A DNA stretch of 64,000 nt from Candidatus Nitrospira nitrosa (GCF_001458735.1 NZ_CZQA01000001.1:62001-126000), one strand, 5' to 3'. Shown: positions 36,383 to 47,029, counted from the first letter of the stretch. A program made the numbers and translations. The notes: generated by a model from the letters alone, not told the origin.

Positions 36383-37690
36383 CTAGTCTTTCGATGCCCG
36401 CGAGGATTCCATGATGAGCCTCACCAGCAGATAGAGGCGCGGTTCAATCGAATCTAGGTCCACATACTCTTCATCGAATGAATGAAAGCCAAAGCCGATC
36501 AAACCGAAACTCTCCACGACGGCCGGCCTGCCGGACACACCGGCGAAGGCCGCGTCGGTTCCCCCACCTGCGCCGCTTTCATCGACTTTCAATGCACGGC
36601 CAATCTCCGAGTAAATCGCCTGAGCCTTACGACCAAGCACACGCGAGGCATCCGTGACTTCTAGTGGTGGACGGCGTTGTTCAAAACCCGCTTCGACGGT
36701 AGTGTCCGGCACGAGCGATGTCTGCGTCGCAATGCGTTCGCGATAACGCTGCTCGATCAGCTTGAGATCCGCCAGCCGATTGACCCGCACGTCGGCCCAG
36801 GCAGTTGCCTTATCAGGGATCATGTTGCGCACCTGACCACCGTTCATGAGTGTCCAATTGAACGTGATGCGCTGTTCAGGATCGGATAGATCGTTCGCCT
36901 GAAGTATACGATGGGCGAGTTCGATGATCGCATTCCGACCGAGTTCCGGATTCACACCGGCATGAGCCGCCTTGCCGTTCACCGTCAGCGTCGCCAGGCC
37001 GATGCCGCTTGTGGCCAGTGTAATTTCATCCTGCTTACTCAAAGGCGGCTCACAAGACAGCACCACGTCCTGCTCAGCGGCCAACCGCTGAATGAGAGCA
37101 CGTGAGGCCGGCGAACTGATTTCCTCATCACCATTGATCACCACCGTGAGTGTTCCAAATTCACGGAAGTCCATCGCTTGTAGGATTGAAACGGCATGGA
37201 GGATCGCCGCGATACCGCCCTTGTCGTCCGCGATTCCCGGACCGTACGCGCGGCTTCTTTCGATCCGAAACGGCCGCGTCGCGAGCGTGCCATGTGGATA
37301 AACCGTATCCATGTGGGCCATGAGCATGACGCTGCGGGAGCCTTTTCCCTGGAAGCGCCCGATGACGATCTTGCCCAAGACACCAGGCGTATCGTAGAGA
37401 CGGAAAATCTCGGCCGATGACGGTTCGTGATATTCCACCCGCGCCCCGAGCGTCGCCAAACGTTGACCGATGAGCGCTGAGAGACGGTCGAGCCCTTCCT
37501 TGTCTCGGCTACCCGATTCAACATTCACCAGCTGCTGTAACGTCTGCACAAGGGCTGGTTTTTCCTGCTGCACGAGAGACCAAACCGGTTCAACCGGTGC
37601 CGCAGTCGTCGTGGTGGGAAGTCCCATCACGAGGGCGAAAACAGCAATGCTCAGTAGCGCGATCCTGAGAATGGAGTAGCCCTGTATCAT
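36383..37690 (-). CDS. M20-family metallopeptidase (glutamate carboxypeptidase-like)
   Basis: A signal peptide ('ALLSIAVFALVMGLPTTTTA') is followed by the M20 zinc site: 'LMAHMDTVYPHGTLATRPFR', 'AYGPGIADDKGGIAAILHAV' and 'VVINGDEEISSPASRALIQR', which holds the catalytic Glu-Glu. A dimerisation lid domain ('GKAAHAGVNPELGRNAIIEL') and a last ligand region 'SGAGGGTDAAFAG...FGFHS' follow. The layout is that of carboxypeptidase G2-type enzymes, which release C-terminal glutamate; it acts in the periplasm. A fragment of a related gene lies at 33246-33353. Confidence 0.9.
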   Translation of the reverse strand: MIQGYSILRIALLSIAVFALVMGLPTTTTAAPVEPVWSLVQQEKPALVQTLQQLVNVESGSRDKEGLDRLSALIGQRLATLGARVEYHEPSSAEIFRLYDTPGVLGKIVIGRFQGKGSRSVMLMAHMDTVYPHGTLATRPFRIERSRAYGPGIADDKGGIAAILHAVSILQAMDFREFGTLTVVINGDEEISSPASRALIQRLAAEQDVVLSCEPPLSKQDEITLATSGIGLATLTVNGKAAHAGVNPELGRNAIIELAHRILQANDLSDPEQRITFNWTLMNGGQVRNMIPDKATAWADVRVNRLADLKLIEQRYRERIATQTSLVPDTTVEAGFEQRRPPLEVTDASRVLGRKAQAIYSEIGRALKVDESGAGGGTDAAFAGVSGRPAVVESFGLIGFGFHSFDEEYVDLDSIEPRLYLLVRLIMESSRASKD

Positions 37691-37826
37691 GGAGACTCTT
37701 TCACCGAGGTACCTTCCACGATTCCCGAATAGGAGTGACGTTGGACGGCCCTATCAGCACAAGTTCAGCGCCCCAAGTTGCTGCAGCCTATGGACACAAT
37801 TCCTGTCGTGCAGCACGCGTCCATCG

Positions 37827-38456
37827 TCAAAAAAGCTTGGTGGAGACGCCGGCGAACGGTAGCAAATAGTTGAGCCCGCTGTTCGGGGTATCGAGGCCAC
37901 TGTTGGAGATATGGCTGAAGCGGACGCCGGCATTGATGGCCCAATGCGAGGTCAAATCGTAGCTCACACCTGCCCCACCCCAGACCAGAAAGTTGAAGTC
38001 TGATCCCTGCTCACGAATCCGGCCATCGAAATTGGTCCACAGTGGTCCACCACCGCCTTCGATATAGGGCTTCAGTCGACCGAATGACGAAAAGGTGTAG
38101 AGCAGCTTCGGCGTGAATCCGATCCCGTAGGCGCCGGTCGGTTCTGTCACTCCTAAGAATGCGGCTTCCACCCCCAGTGCAATCGTGCCGCTCCACCAGC
38201 TTTCCCCGATCGGATCAGTCAGTGTGATCTGCCACGAAGGATGGACCGCAACTCCATTCAGCTTTGATGACTGCGACTCCAACAAGCGAACCGGCAACAT
38301 TCCGCCCGCTACGAATCCGACCGTCTGGCTCCCTACCCAGGACTCTTCCGCTGCCGCCGGACCCATCCATACCACGCTTGCACAGAAGAACAGGACAACA
38401 CTGAAGACTCGCCAGACGTGCAACAGGAGGTACAACCCGATAGTGGTTGGCGGCAT
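37827..38456 (-). CDS. Outer-membrane acyloxyacyl hydrolase (PagL-like)
   Basis: A signal peptide ending 'MGPAAAEE' is followed by a small beta-barrel rich in alternating hydrophobic residues ('GTIALGVEAAFLGVTE', 'LLYTFSSFGRLKPYIEGGGG'). Near the end 'NAGVRFSHISNSGLDTPNSG' carries the His-x-Ser pair of PagL lipid A 3-O-deacylases, and 'GLNYLLPFAGVSTKLF' is the terminal strand with a C-terminal Phe. The Glu of the PagL triad is not seen at the usual place after this motif, so activity is uncertain. It starts at ATG 38456. Confidence 0.75.
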   Translation of the reverse strand: MPPTTIGLYLLLHVWRVFSVVLFFCASVVWMGPAAAEESWVGSQTVGFVAGGMLPVRLLESQSSKLNGVAVHPSWQITLTDPIGESWWSGTIALGVEAAFLGVTEPTGAYGIGFTPKLLYTFSSFGRLKPYIEGGGGPLWTNFDGRIREQGSDFNFLVWGGAGVSYDLTSHWAINAGVRFSHISNSGLDTPNSGLNYLLPFAGVSTKLF

Positions 38457-38546
38457 GGGTCGAAGGCTACAGGGCTTCAGGCCAGTTGTGATGTCGACAC
38501 AGGATGGACGTCGATAGCTGAGAAGGCACAATCCGTATGGTGATGA

Positions 38547-40886
38547 TCAGCCTGCTTCGCGGTAACCGCATTCCTCATTACGGCATTGGACGCTCCGGCC
38601 ATCTTGCTTGCTGACTTTCTCGACCAGGAACGGAGCCTGACAGGTGGGGCAGGCCTTGGGGATCGGACGATCCCACAAAGCATATTCGCACTTCGGATAG
38701 TTACTGCACGCAAAAAATGACCGTCCTTTTTTCGTCCGCTTCTGCACCAGATCACCGCCGCAATCGGGCTGCGGACACTTGACCCCCAACGCCAACGGTT
38801 TGGTGGTCTTACACTGCGGATAGGCTGAGCAGGCAATGAACTTCCCGAATCGTCCGGTCTTCACCACCATGGGACTATTGCATTTATCGCACTTCTGATC
38901 CGTGGTAATTTCTTCCTTCGGCACGATTTTGATGGTCCCGTCCGGCAGCTTCTCGAAGTTTTGGGTGTTCTTGCACGGTGGATCGTCTTTATAAGCCGGG
39001 CACGCGAGAAACTTGCCGTTACGCCCCCACTTAATTTCCAGCATGCGACCGCACTTCTCGCAGGGGATGTTGGTCGGTGGCTCGACGATATCTTTAGGAC
39101 CGGGAATCGTTTTGGCACGTTCCATTTCCATGGTGAACGGGGCATAAAAATCTCGCACCGCCGCCACCCACTGTTTATTCCCCTCTTCCACAGCATCCAG
39201 CTGTTCTTCAAGCTGTGAGGTAAAATCGACGTTGATGAGCTGAGGGAAACCCTTCAGCAGAAAATCATTGACCGTTTTCCCTGTCTCTGTTGGAACCAAC
39301 CGTCCTTCGGTTTTCTCCACGTATTTGCGGTCCTGGATGGTCGAGATAATCGCCGCATAGGTCGACGGACGCCCAATCCCTTTTTCTTCCAGCTCCTTGA
39401 TCAGCAGCGCTTCGTTGTATCGGGGTGGCGGCTGCGTAAAATGTTGCTTCGACAGTAAGCCCGGCACTGTTTGCGCCTCTTGTTCCACAAGCCGCAACCG
39501 TTCGCCTTCGGACAGCGCCGGTAGTTGCCGTTCATCGTCGTCTGCCTCCTGGTCAGCCTTGGGCTTTTGTGACGGAGCTTCCTTATCGACTCCCTCCATA
39601 TAGACAATGGTATGGCCAGGAAACTTCACAACGGTTCCGGTGGAACGAAAAATGTACCGAGCCGTCGTCCCCGTCGGGGATGAATCGATGCGGGTCACAT
39701 CTAAAATCGCCGGCACCATCTGAGATGCAATGAAGCGATTCCAGATCAGCTTGTACAGATTATACTGATCATGTTCCAAATACTGGCGGATGGACTCAGG
39801 ATCGCGGGCTGCTGATGTCGGTCTGATCGCCTCGTGCGCTTCCTGCGCCGCTTTCGACGTCTTGTACACATTCGGCGTAGCCGGAAGGTACTCCGCGCCA
39901 AATCGAGACTGGATCACCTCTCGCGCATCGGCCATTGCCTCATTGGAAATACGCGGCGAGTCGGTTCGCATATAGGTGATCAACCCCGTCGCCCCTTCGG
40001 CGCCGATTTCGATCCCTTCGTACAACTGCTGCGCCAACGTCATGGTCTTCTTCGGCGAGAAATGCAACTTGCGCGACGCCTCCTGCTGCAGTCGGCTGGT
40101 GATAAACGGAGCCACGGGGTTGCGCTTCTTTTCGCGTCGTTCAATCGACTGCACGACGAATGTCTTGCCTTGCACCTCGCCGACGATGCGCCCGGCCTGG
40201 TCGGCATTTTCAATCGAGGCCTCTCCGCCATCGATGCTATGGAGCTTGGCTTCGAACGACGGCGGATTGGCACCCGCCAGCAGCGCGGTAATCGACCAGT
40301 ACTCTTCTGCCCGGAAGGCCTCCCGCTCCGCCTCGCGTTCGCAAATCAGCCGCATCGCGACCGACTGCACCCGCCCCATGCTGAGACCGCGGCGTACTTT
40401 GTTCCACAGCAACTGACTGCCTTGATAGCCGACGATACGGTCCAACACACGGCGAGCTTGCTGCGCATTCACAAGATTCATGTCGATCTCGCCCGGTGAT
40501 TGCAGCGCGCGTTTGATCGCCGATTGCGTGATCTCATTGAATAAGACTCGGAAGATCTTTCCATCCTGCTTTTTCTTCTTTGATTTTCCCAGCAGCTCTT
40601 GCTCAAGATGCCAGGCGATAGCTTCTCCTTCACGATCCGGGTCCGGCGCCAAGAAAATCTTGTCCGCCTCTTCCGCCTTCTTCTTAATTTCTGACAATAC
40701 CTTCGACTTGCCTTTGATGGTGACGTACTGCGGCTCAAAATCGTTCTCAAGGTCCACGCCCAGCTTACTGGTCGGCAGATCTTTGACATGTCCGACCGAT
40801 GCCATCACCGTATAGCCGCGGCCAAGATATTTCGTAATCGTTCTCGCCTTCGTCGGCGACTCAACGATGATCAGATTTTTTGCCAT
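38547..40886 (-). CDS. topA: DNA topoisomerase I
   Basis: The 779-residue type IA enzyme starts 'MAKNLIIVESPTKARTITKY' (Toprim domain, acidic 'APDPDREGEAIAWHLEQEL'), and contains the active-site tyrosine region 'GATGLITYMRTDSPRISNEA' and 'ARRVLDRIVGYQGSQLLWNK'. The C-terminus has four zinc-ribbon units, three of them with the 'GRFGKFIACSAYPQC' type pattern. It relaxes negative supercoils. GGAG five bases before ATG 40886 fixes the start. Confidence 0.97.
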   Translation of the reverse strand: MAKNLIIVESPTKARTITKYLGRGYTVMASVGHVKDLPTSKLGVDLENDFEPQYVTIKGKSKVLSEIKKKAEEADKIFLAPDPDREGEAIAWHLEQELLGKSKKKKQDGKIFRVLFNEITQSAIKRALQSPGEIDMNLVNAQQARRVLDRIVGYQGSQLLWNKVRRGLSMGRVQSVAMRLICEREAEREAFRAEEYWSITALLAGANPPSFEAKLHSIDGGEASIENADQAGRIVGEVQGKTFVVQSIERREKKRNPVAPFITSRLQQEASRKLHFSPKKTMTLAQQLYEGIEIGAEGATGLITYMRTDSPRISNEAMADAREVIQSRFGAEYLPATPNVYKTSKAAQEAHEAIRPTSAARDPESIRQYLEHDQYNLYKLIWNRFIASQMVPAILDVTRIDSSPTGTTARYIFRSTGTVVKFPGHTIVYMEGVDKEAPSQKPKADQEADDDERQLPALSEGERLRLVEQEAQTVPGLLSKQHFTQPPPRYNEALLIKELEEKGIGRPSTYAAIISTIQDRKYVEKTEGRLVPTETGKTVNDFLLKGFPQLINVDFTSQLEEQLDAVEEGNKQWVAAVRDFYAPFTMEMERAKTIPGPKDIVEPPTNIPCEKCGRMLEIKWGRNGKFLACPAYKDDPPCKNTQNFEKLPDGTIKIVPKEEITTDQKCDKCNSPMVVKTGRFGKFIACSAYPQCKTTKPLALGVKCPQPDCGGDLVQKRTKKGRSFFACSNYPKCEYALWDRPIPKACPTCQAPFLVEKVSKQDGRSVQCRNEECGYREAG

Positions 40887-41150
40887 AGCAGCTCCGTCAA
40901 TTCCCCACAAACTGTATCATCCGTACCAAATATCGAAGATTCATGCAACTAGATTGGGAGACGGTACCATTTTATCGAGGGTAGACCATGGAATAGCCCT
41001 ATGGCGAGACAGCAAGACGGCTGGTGTCGTTACGCTCCGTACCGCAGATCAATTCATTCACCGGACGAGATACTTCTCCCCCATCGCGTCACCACTGTTT
41101 TCATTCACGTGACGGTTGTCGACTGACGTTAATGTGACGTCTTGCCGAGA

Positions 41151-42269
41151 CTAGGTGCGGATGTATTGTTGACCGGGCAACTGACGAATGCGTCCTCCTA
41201 ACTCCAAGGACAGTAATGTTGCAACGACTTGTGCTGCCCGCAATCCGGTGCTTTCAATCACGGCATCGACCGACCGTGCCTCATACGATAACGCTTCATA
41301 GACGGCCGCCTCTTCGTGACGCAACGGCGCCACGGCATCGACCGCAGCACGCTCCAACCGCAACATCGCCCGTTGTCGCGCATCGAGTTGAGGCACAATC
41401 TCATCCAGAATGTCACGCGCGCTTTCGATGAGTTTTGCCCCCTCTTTGATCAAGCGATTTGATCCCCGACAGGCTTCCTCTTTAATGGAACCAGGCACCG
41501 CAAACACGTCTCGTCCCTGTTCTAATGCCAGTCTCGCCGTGATCAATGACCCACTATCAGTCGCTGCCTCACTGACCAATACGCCGAGTGACAACCCGCT
41601 AATGATCCGATTTCTTCGTGGGAAGTGGTGACTTTGAGGAGCCGCACCTATCGGAAGCTCTGAGAGAACGGCCCCGTGCGATTCAATGGTCCGCCGGAGA
41701 GTCTGGTGTTCAGACGGATAGGTTCGATCGATGCCACAACCCAGGACCGCAATCGTTCGTCCCTTGCCTGCGAGTGCGCCACGATGAGCCGCTGCGTCGA
41801 TCCCACGCGCCAGACCGCTCACGATGGTCACGCCGGATTCAGAGAGGTCCTTGGCAATCTCCTCCGTAATCATTCTCCCGACAGGTGTTGCTCGTCGTCC
41901 CCCTACAATGGCCACCGCCACTGCATCTTGCGGCACCAGTACTCCACTCGCGTACAACAGCGGTGGCGGGTCTGGGATCATTTTCAATCGTCCGGGATAC
42001 TCGTCATCAAAAAACGTGAGAGTCCGCACCTTGAGGCGCACAACAGCAGCGACTTGCCGATCGATCTGCCGACGACTCTCCGCTGACGGCCCCCGGCGAA
42101 TAGCATCTGCCAAATCGGAGCTGCAACCTGCCGCGACTAAATCACCACTGGTCGCGTGCAGCACGGCATCGGATGATCCAAAGGCCTGAATGAGCTTCAG
42201 CACCGTTCGATCCCCGACACCGTCTATGGCTTGAAGCGAGAGCCACTGGGTCAAGAAGGCTTCGTCCAT
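41151..42269 (-). CDS. dprA: DNA processing protein DprA
   Basis: The 372-residue protein has an N-terminal HhH-like region ('LQAIDGVGDRTVLKLIQAFG'), the Rossmann-like core ('VAIVGGRRATPVGRMITEEI', 'IVSGLARGIDAAAHRGALAG', 'FPRRNRIISGLSLGVLVSEA') and a winged-helix C-terminus. DprA loads RecA onto incoming single-stranded DNA during natural transformation. It lies between rng and topA on the same strand. Confidence 0.95.
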   Translation of the reverse strand: MDEAFLTQWLSLQAIDGVGDRTVLKLIQAFGSSDAVLHATSGDLVAAGCSSDLADAIRRGPSAESRRQIDRQVAAVVRLKVRTLTFFDDEYPGRLKMIPDPPPLLYASGVLVPQDAVAVAIVGGRRATPVGRMITEEIAKDLSESGVTIVSGLARGIDAAAHRGALAGKGRTIAVLGCGIDRTYPSEHQTLRRTIESHGAVLSELPIGAAPQSHHFPRRNRIISGLSLGVLVSEAATDSGSLITARLALEQGRDVFAVPGSIKEEACRGSNRLIKEGAKLIESARDILDEIVPQLDARQRAMLRLERAAVDAVAPLRHEEAAVYEALSYEARSVDAVIESTGLRAAQVVATLLSLELGGRIRQLPGQQYIRT

Positions 42270-42360
42270 GCTCGGCCTCGATCACACAATGGGAGGTGTA
42301 TGGAACGGCAGGGAGGATGCGTGCGACCTCATACGCGATACCGGTTGACACGGCACCGCA

Positions 42361-43869
42361 CTACAACACGACGAGATCGTATTGCTCCAGGTGCAACTGA
42401 CTATCCGGCGTCACGATGATTTTTGCAGCGCAGTCGCGTTCCAACGTTTCCACACCATACCGCTCTTCGTCTTGAAGCAACTCAGCGACCGTCGGATGGG
42501 CCCCCACGATGATCCGTTGCTGATCGGCCGATGGTTCAATTTTTCTGATCTCGCGAAAGATTTCATAGGCCACGGTCGTGGGAGACTTCGTATACCCTCG
42601 GCCTTCACAATATCGACAGGGCTCCGACAACGAGCGCAAGAGATCCTCGCGCACACGCTCACGGGAAATCTCGATCAAGCCGAGATCCGAGATCCGAGAA
42701 ATCCTGGTTCGCGCCTTGTCCGATCCCATGGCGTCCACCAGCGCATGGTAGACCTTATCCCGATTCTTTTCACGCTCCATATCGATAAAGTCGACGATGA
42801 TGATCCCACCGATTCCACGAAGTTTCAGCTGATAGGCAACCTCTTTGGCCGCCTCCAGATTGTTCCGCAAGATCGTCTCTTCCTGATCTCGCTTCCCGAC
42901 AAATCGCCCCGTATTGACGTCGATCACCGTCATCGCTTCGGTATGATCGATTACCAGATACCCGCCCGACTTCAACCAGACCTTCCGGCTTAAGGCACGG
43001 ACAATCTCCTGCTCCACACCAAGATGATCGAACAACGGCTCGTCTTTGTCATACAAGTGAATCCGCGCCGTTTGCTCCGGTGAAAACCGCTGGACAAAAC
43101 CCCGGAGGGCGTCGTATTCCTCTCGCGAATCGATCCAGAGCCGATCCACCTTCTTGCTGAACAAGTCTCGGACGACACGAAAGCTGAGGCTCAAGTCCGA
43201 GTGAAGCAAGGCAGGAGCAGGCAACCGTTCACGATTCGTTAAAATGTCCTGCCACAATACATGCAGAAAATCGACGTCGGATTTGAGCTCGTCTTCTTTG
43301 ACCCCTTCGCTGACCGTCCGCACGATATACCCGTAACCCTGCCGTCGAACCCGTCGCATGATTTCTTTCAGTCTGGCCCGTTCCTCATCCCGTGGAATCC
43401 GCCTGGAAACACCGATATGATCGACGTTCGGCATAAATACGAGATATCGCCCGGGCAGCGACACATAGGCCGTGACTCGAGACCCCTTGGTGCCGATCGG
43501 CCCCTTTGAAATCTGCACCATCAGTTCCTGCCCCTCGCTCAAGAGCTGTTCGATCGGCTTTGCACTTTGCCGTTTCGGCCTGAGCATGTCGGAATCCTTT
43601 TCGTCTTCTTCCGCTTCCACCAGCATGTCACCGGGCTCCGCCTCCACCAATAGATCCGAGACATGCATGAAGGCTGCCTTCTCCAGCCCGATGTCGACGA
43701 AGGCAGCTTGCATACCCGGCAAAACCTTCGCGACCCGTCCCTTGTAAATATTTCCCACAAAATCCTTGTGCTTCGCGCGGTCCCCGAATAAATCCGTGAC
43801 GACCCCGCCATCAAGCACGGCGACACGAGTTTCTTCTCGCGCGACCGTTATCGCAATTTCATTTCCCAT
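42361..43869 (-). CDS. rng: Ribonuclease G
   Basis: The 502-residue protein has the S1-type segment ('GNIYKGRVAKVLPGMQAAFV', 'DIGLEKAAFMHVSDLL') with an acidic insert, the catalytic 'LVIDHTEAMTVIDVNTGRFV' and 'GIIIVDFIDMEREKNRDK' with magnesium-binding aspartates, and the zinc-link 'EPCRYCEGRGYTKSP'. It lacks the long scaffold tail of RNase E, so it is RNase G type: 16S rRNA 5' maturation and mRNA decay. It follows rodA after a 162-base gap with no gene. Confidence 0.95.
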   Translation of the reverse strand: MGNEIAITVAREETRVAVLDGGVVTDLFGDRAKHKDFVGNIYKGRVAKVLPGMQAAFVDIGLEKAAFMHVSDLLVEAEPGDMLVEAEEDEKDSDMLRPKRQSAKPIEQLLSEGQELMVQISKGPIGTKGSRVTAYVSLPGRYLVFMPNVDHIGVSRRIPRDEERARLKEIMRRVRRQGYGYIVRTVSEGVKEDELKSDVDFLHVLWQDILTNRERLPAPALLHSDLSLSFRVVRDLFSKKVDRLWIDSREEYDALRGFVQRFSPEQTARIHLYDKDEPLFDHLGVEQEIVRALSRKVWLKSGGYLVIDHTEAMTVIDVNTGRFVGKRDQEETILRNNLEAAKEVAYQLKLRGIGGIIIVDFIDMEREKNRDKVYHALVDAMGSDKARTRISRISDLGLIEISRERVREDLLRSLSEPCRYCEGRGYTKSPTTVAYEIFREIRKIEPSADQQRIIVGAHPTVAELLQDEERYGVETLERDCAAKIIVTPDSQLHLEQYDLVVL

Positions 43870-44031
43870 ACATACTCCTTTGTTTCACAGCCGCCGAGGC
43901 CGAAGGGGAAGCGAGTGATGCGGGTAAGAATCCGGATCTGCGCCTCATCCATATAATCAGCTTCATTGGCTGTCCAACCGGTATTATCTCACGGACAGCT
44001 GAACCGCTGTGGTTCAACTGTCCGACATGAC

Positions 44032-45153
44032 TCAATAAAATAAACTTAACCGCTTACGTTTGACATTCAACAGCAAGCCCAAGGCTGCCATGGTCATAAT
44101 CGTGGCACTCCCTCCATAGCTCACAAGCGGCAAAGGAATACCGACGATCGGGAACATGCCTGCCGTCATCCCGATATTCACCACCACGCAAAAACAGAGC
44201 ATGGCCACAATCCCTGCAGCGAGCAACGTTCCCAACTGGTCCTTGGCTTTGGACGCAATTTCCAACGAGAGCCAGATCAACCCAACAAACAACGCCAACA
44301 ACACCAGCACACCCATGAATCCCCATTCTTCAGCGAATACGGCAAACACGAAGTCAGTATGCCCTTCCGGCAAAAACTTCAGCTGGCTTTGGGTCCCGCC
44401 GTAGAGCCCCTTACCCAATAGTTCTCCTGATCCAATGGCGATTCTCGATTGCAGCGCATGGTAGCCCTTGCCACCTGGATCATAGTCTTGGTCAACGAAC
44501 GCCATAATGCGCTGTCGTTGGTAATCATGCAAGGACCCCCAGACCCCTTCCCAGGCAAAAGGGAACAACATGATCGAAAACAATAGAATTACCCCTAAAG
44601 CTTGTGACCGAACTCCGACCATGAGTAACATCGCTGCATAGACCGCGACAAAGCTCAGCCCGCTGCCCAAATCCGGCTGTTTCAAGATAAGGAGCAGACC
44701 AGGCAGCACCAAAAGCCCGGGGACGATCACTCGCTGTAACCACCCGACCCTCGGTGCCTTCGAATAGTAGTGGGCCAGTACCAATACGAGGATGAGCTTG
44801 GCGAACTCCGACGGTTGGAAACTCAACGGACCCAAGGCGATCCAGCGTTGAGCCCCCTTGCTCGTTCGCCCCTCGAACAAGACGACGACCAGCATCACCA
44901 AGATCGCGGCATAGGCTGGATAGGCGAACCGCGCAAGGTGGTGATAATCCGACGCCCACATGATGAGGAACGCTGCCGCGCCGACCCCGATCCAGATGAG
45001 TTGCTTGAGATAGTACGGCGTCCCGACGCCACGCTGCCCATAGGTCACACTGTAAATCGAGAGGACGCCGATCCCGAGAATGGCGAGAATCAACCCAACG
45101 TAGCGGATGTCGAAACTATCGAGTTCACGATGTTCGGTCAATCGATTGATCAT
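44032..45153 (-). CDS. rodA: Peptidoglycan polymerase RodA
   Basis: The 373-residue SEDS protein has about ten helices with 'YLKQLIWIGVGAAAFLIMW', 'GPLSFQPSEFAKLILVLVLA', 'KQPDLGSGLSFVAVYAAMLL' (catalytic Asp region), 'EGHTDFVFAVFAEEWGFMG' and 'FPIVGIPLPLVSYGGSATIM'. It polymerises glycan strands with PBP2 during cell elongation. The ATG at 45153 overlaps the mrdA stop; the longer frame is spurious. Confidence 0.96.
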   Translation of the reverse strand: MINRLTEHRELDSFDIRYVGLILAILGIGVLSIYSVTYGQRGVGTPYYLKQLIWIGVGAAAFLIMWASDYHHLARFAYPAYAAILVMLVVVLFEGRTSKGAQRWIALGPLSFQPSEFAKLILVLVLAHYYSKAPRVGWLQRVIVPGLLVLPGLLLILKQPDLGSGLSFVAVYAAMLLMVGVRSQALGVILLFSIMLFPFAWEGVWGSLHDYQRQRIMAFVDQDYDPGGKGYHALQSRIAIGSGELLGKGLYGGTQSQLKFLPEGHTDFVFAVFAEEWGFMGVLVLLALFVGLIWLSLEIASKAKDQLGTLLAAGIVAMLCFCVVVNIGMTAGMFPIVGIPLPLVSYGGSATIMTMAALGLLLNVKRKRLSLFY

Positions 45154-47021
45154 GAGTCGCTTGAGAAACGCCCTGGTCCTTCCATGCTGGGACGATCCGA
45201 GGTGACCGTTGGTACCTGGGGCGTGAGCTTCATATAGGTTTCGATGACTTCCTTTGCCAGCGGAGCTGCCGCTGCCCCCCCGTGCCCCATGTGCTCGCCG
45301 ATCACCGCCACCGCGATCTTGGGTGACTCGACCGGTGCAAAAGCCACAAACCACGCATGGTCTCTGAATTTTTTCGGAATACTTTCCTCAGGCCCAGTGC
45401 GAAGGGCCGCCACCTGCGCTGTACCGGTTTTTCCACCAATTGTCACCAGTGACGACTTCGCTCGCGTCGCCGTCCCCTTCGTCACAACATCGGCAAGCGC
45501 ATCTTTGACGAGCCGGAAGGTTTCCGGCTTCACGGAAAGTTTCCCACGAGGAACCGCCGGCATCTCCATCAGATTCCCGGTCGCTCGGTCCATCACTGCC
45601 TGGACCAGTCGAGGGCGGTAACTGACACCGTTATTGGCAACCGTAGCGACTAAACTCGCCATCTGCAACGGCGTCACCGTGACATAGCCTTGCCCAATCG
45701 CGGCTGAAATGGTTTCGCCCGGTAACCACTGCTCATTCTTGGCCTTTTGCTTCCATGCCGTCGACGGCATGATGCCTGATCGCTCCGATGGCAACTCCAC
45801 CCCGGTCGCTTTCCCAAGGCCGAAATCCTTACCGAACTCCGCCATCAGATCGATCCCCATTCGTTGCCCGACCGTATAAAAGTACACATCACAGGAATGG
45901 ACCAACGCGTTGTGGAGATCAACGGCCCCATGTCCACCAGCCTTCCAGTCATGGTAGAGCCGTTTCCCGAACTGATAGCCCCCATTGCAAAAGACGGTGC
46001 TGGATGGTGACATGGTCTTCGTTTCCAAGGCGGCAATGGCCATCGGAATCTTGAAGGTCGAGCCAGGCGGATACTGCCCCTGTGAGGCACGATTGTTCAG
46101 CGGACGCCCCTCATCTTGAACGATTTCTACCCACTGTTTCGCGGTGAGTTCTCGTGAGAGGACATTGGGATCAAAGCCGGGACGACTGGCCATGGCCAGA
46201 ATATCCCCGCTGTTCGGATCGAGCGCGACAATGGCCCCATGCTCTTCGCCGAGCAGATCTTCGGCCACCTTCTGAAGTCTCGCATCAATGGTCAAATACA
46301 GATCATTGCCGGCCTGGGGCCTGTCGACCACGGTCGCCCTCTTCTCATGACCGAGCGCGTCGACCTCCACATTCTTCTGGCCGGCGACGCCCCGCATGTG
46401 GCGATCGTAGGACTTTTCCACCCCATACTGCCCCACCACACTACCTTGATGGAGATCAAGAAATTCCGGCTTTTCCAGTTGCTCTCCGGAAATTTCTCCC
46501 ACATAGCCCAGGATGTGAGCGGCCGTCATACCGCCCGGATAATTACGCTGCGATTCCACCTGAATCATGACACCGGGCAGATCAAGTCGATGCGACTCCA
46601 CCAATGTGGCATCACGTAGGGTCATGCGGTCCTTGATCTTTCGTGGAAGGAGCTTACTCCCCCTGGCAGCCAATTTTTTCCGAACAAGAGCGGCGTCAAG
46701 ACCGAGCAGGTCAGTCAGCTGCTTGACCAAAAGCTCCCGATCCTTCACGTCTTCCAATGTGACATAGAGACTGAAGCTCGGCACGTTATTGGCCAGGAGC
46801 ACCCCATGCCGGTCATAGATCAACCCGCGAGCCGGCTCCAGCAGTACTTGCCTGGTCCGGTTATTTTCAGACAGATCACGATAATAGGGGCCTTCACGAA
46901 TCTGCAGGTGCCAGAGCCGAAGCCCAAGCAGCGCCACAACCAACAGAAGCCCCACACGGAGAATGACTAGCCGCCGATGAAGATCCCCAAACTCTGTTTC
47001 TGAATAATGGGCTGTCGCCAC
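45150..47021 (-). CDS. mrdA: Penicillin-binding protein 2
   Basis: The 623-residue transpeptidase has an N-terminal helix, a PBP dimer domain ('EPARGLIYDRHGVLLANNVP') and a transpeptidase domain with SxxK in 'GQYPPGSTFKIPMAIAALET', SxD-type 'VHSCDVYFYTVGQRMG' and KTG in 'TIGGKTGTAQVAALRTG'. It cross-links side-wall peptidoglycan with RodA. A GTG at 47021, nine bases from the mreD stop, is the likely start. Confidence 0.96.
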   Translation of the reverse strand: MATAHYSETEFGDLHRRLVILRVGLLLVVALLGLRLWHLQIREGPYYRDLSENNRTRQVLLEPARGLIYDRHGVLLANNVPSFSLYVTLEDVKDRELLVKQLTDLLGLDAALVRKKLAARGSKLLPRKIKDRMTLRDATLVESHRLDLPGVMIQVESQRNYPGGMTAAHILGYVGEISGEQLEKPEFLDLHQGSVVGQYGVEKSYDRHMRGVAGQKNVEVDALGHEKRATVVDRPQAGNDLYLTIDARLQKVAEDLLGEEHGAIVALDPNSGDILAMASRPGFDPNVLSRELTAKQWVEIVQDEGRPLNNRASQGQYPPGSTFKIPMAIAALETKTMSPSSTVFCNGGYQFGKRLYHDWKAGGHGAVDLHNALVHSCDVYFYTVGQRMGIDLMAEFGKDFGLGKATGVELPSERSGIMPSTAWKQKAKNEQWLPGETISAAIGQGYVTVTPLQMASLVATVANNGVSYRPRLVQAVMDRATGNLMEMPAVPRGKLSVKPETFRLVKDALADVVTKGTATRAKSSLVTIGGKTGTAQVAALRTGPEESIPKKFRDHAWFVAFAPVESPKIAVAVIGEHMGHGGAAAAPLAKEVIETYMKLTPQVPTVTSDRPSMEGPGRFSSDS

Positions 47022-47029
47022 GTCACTGC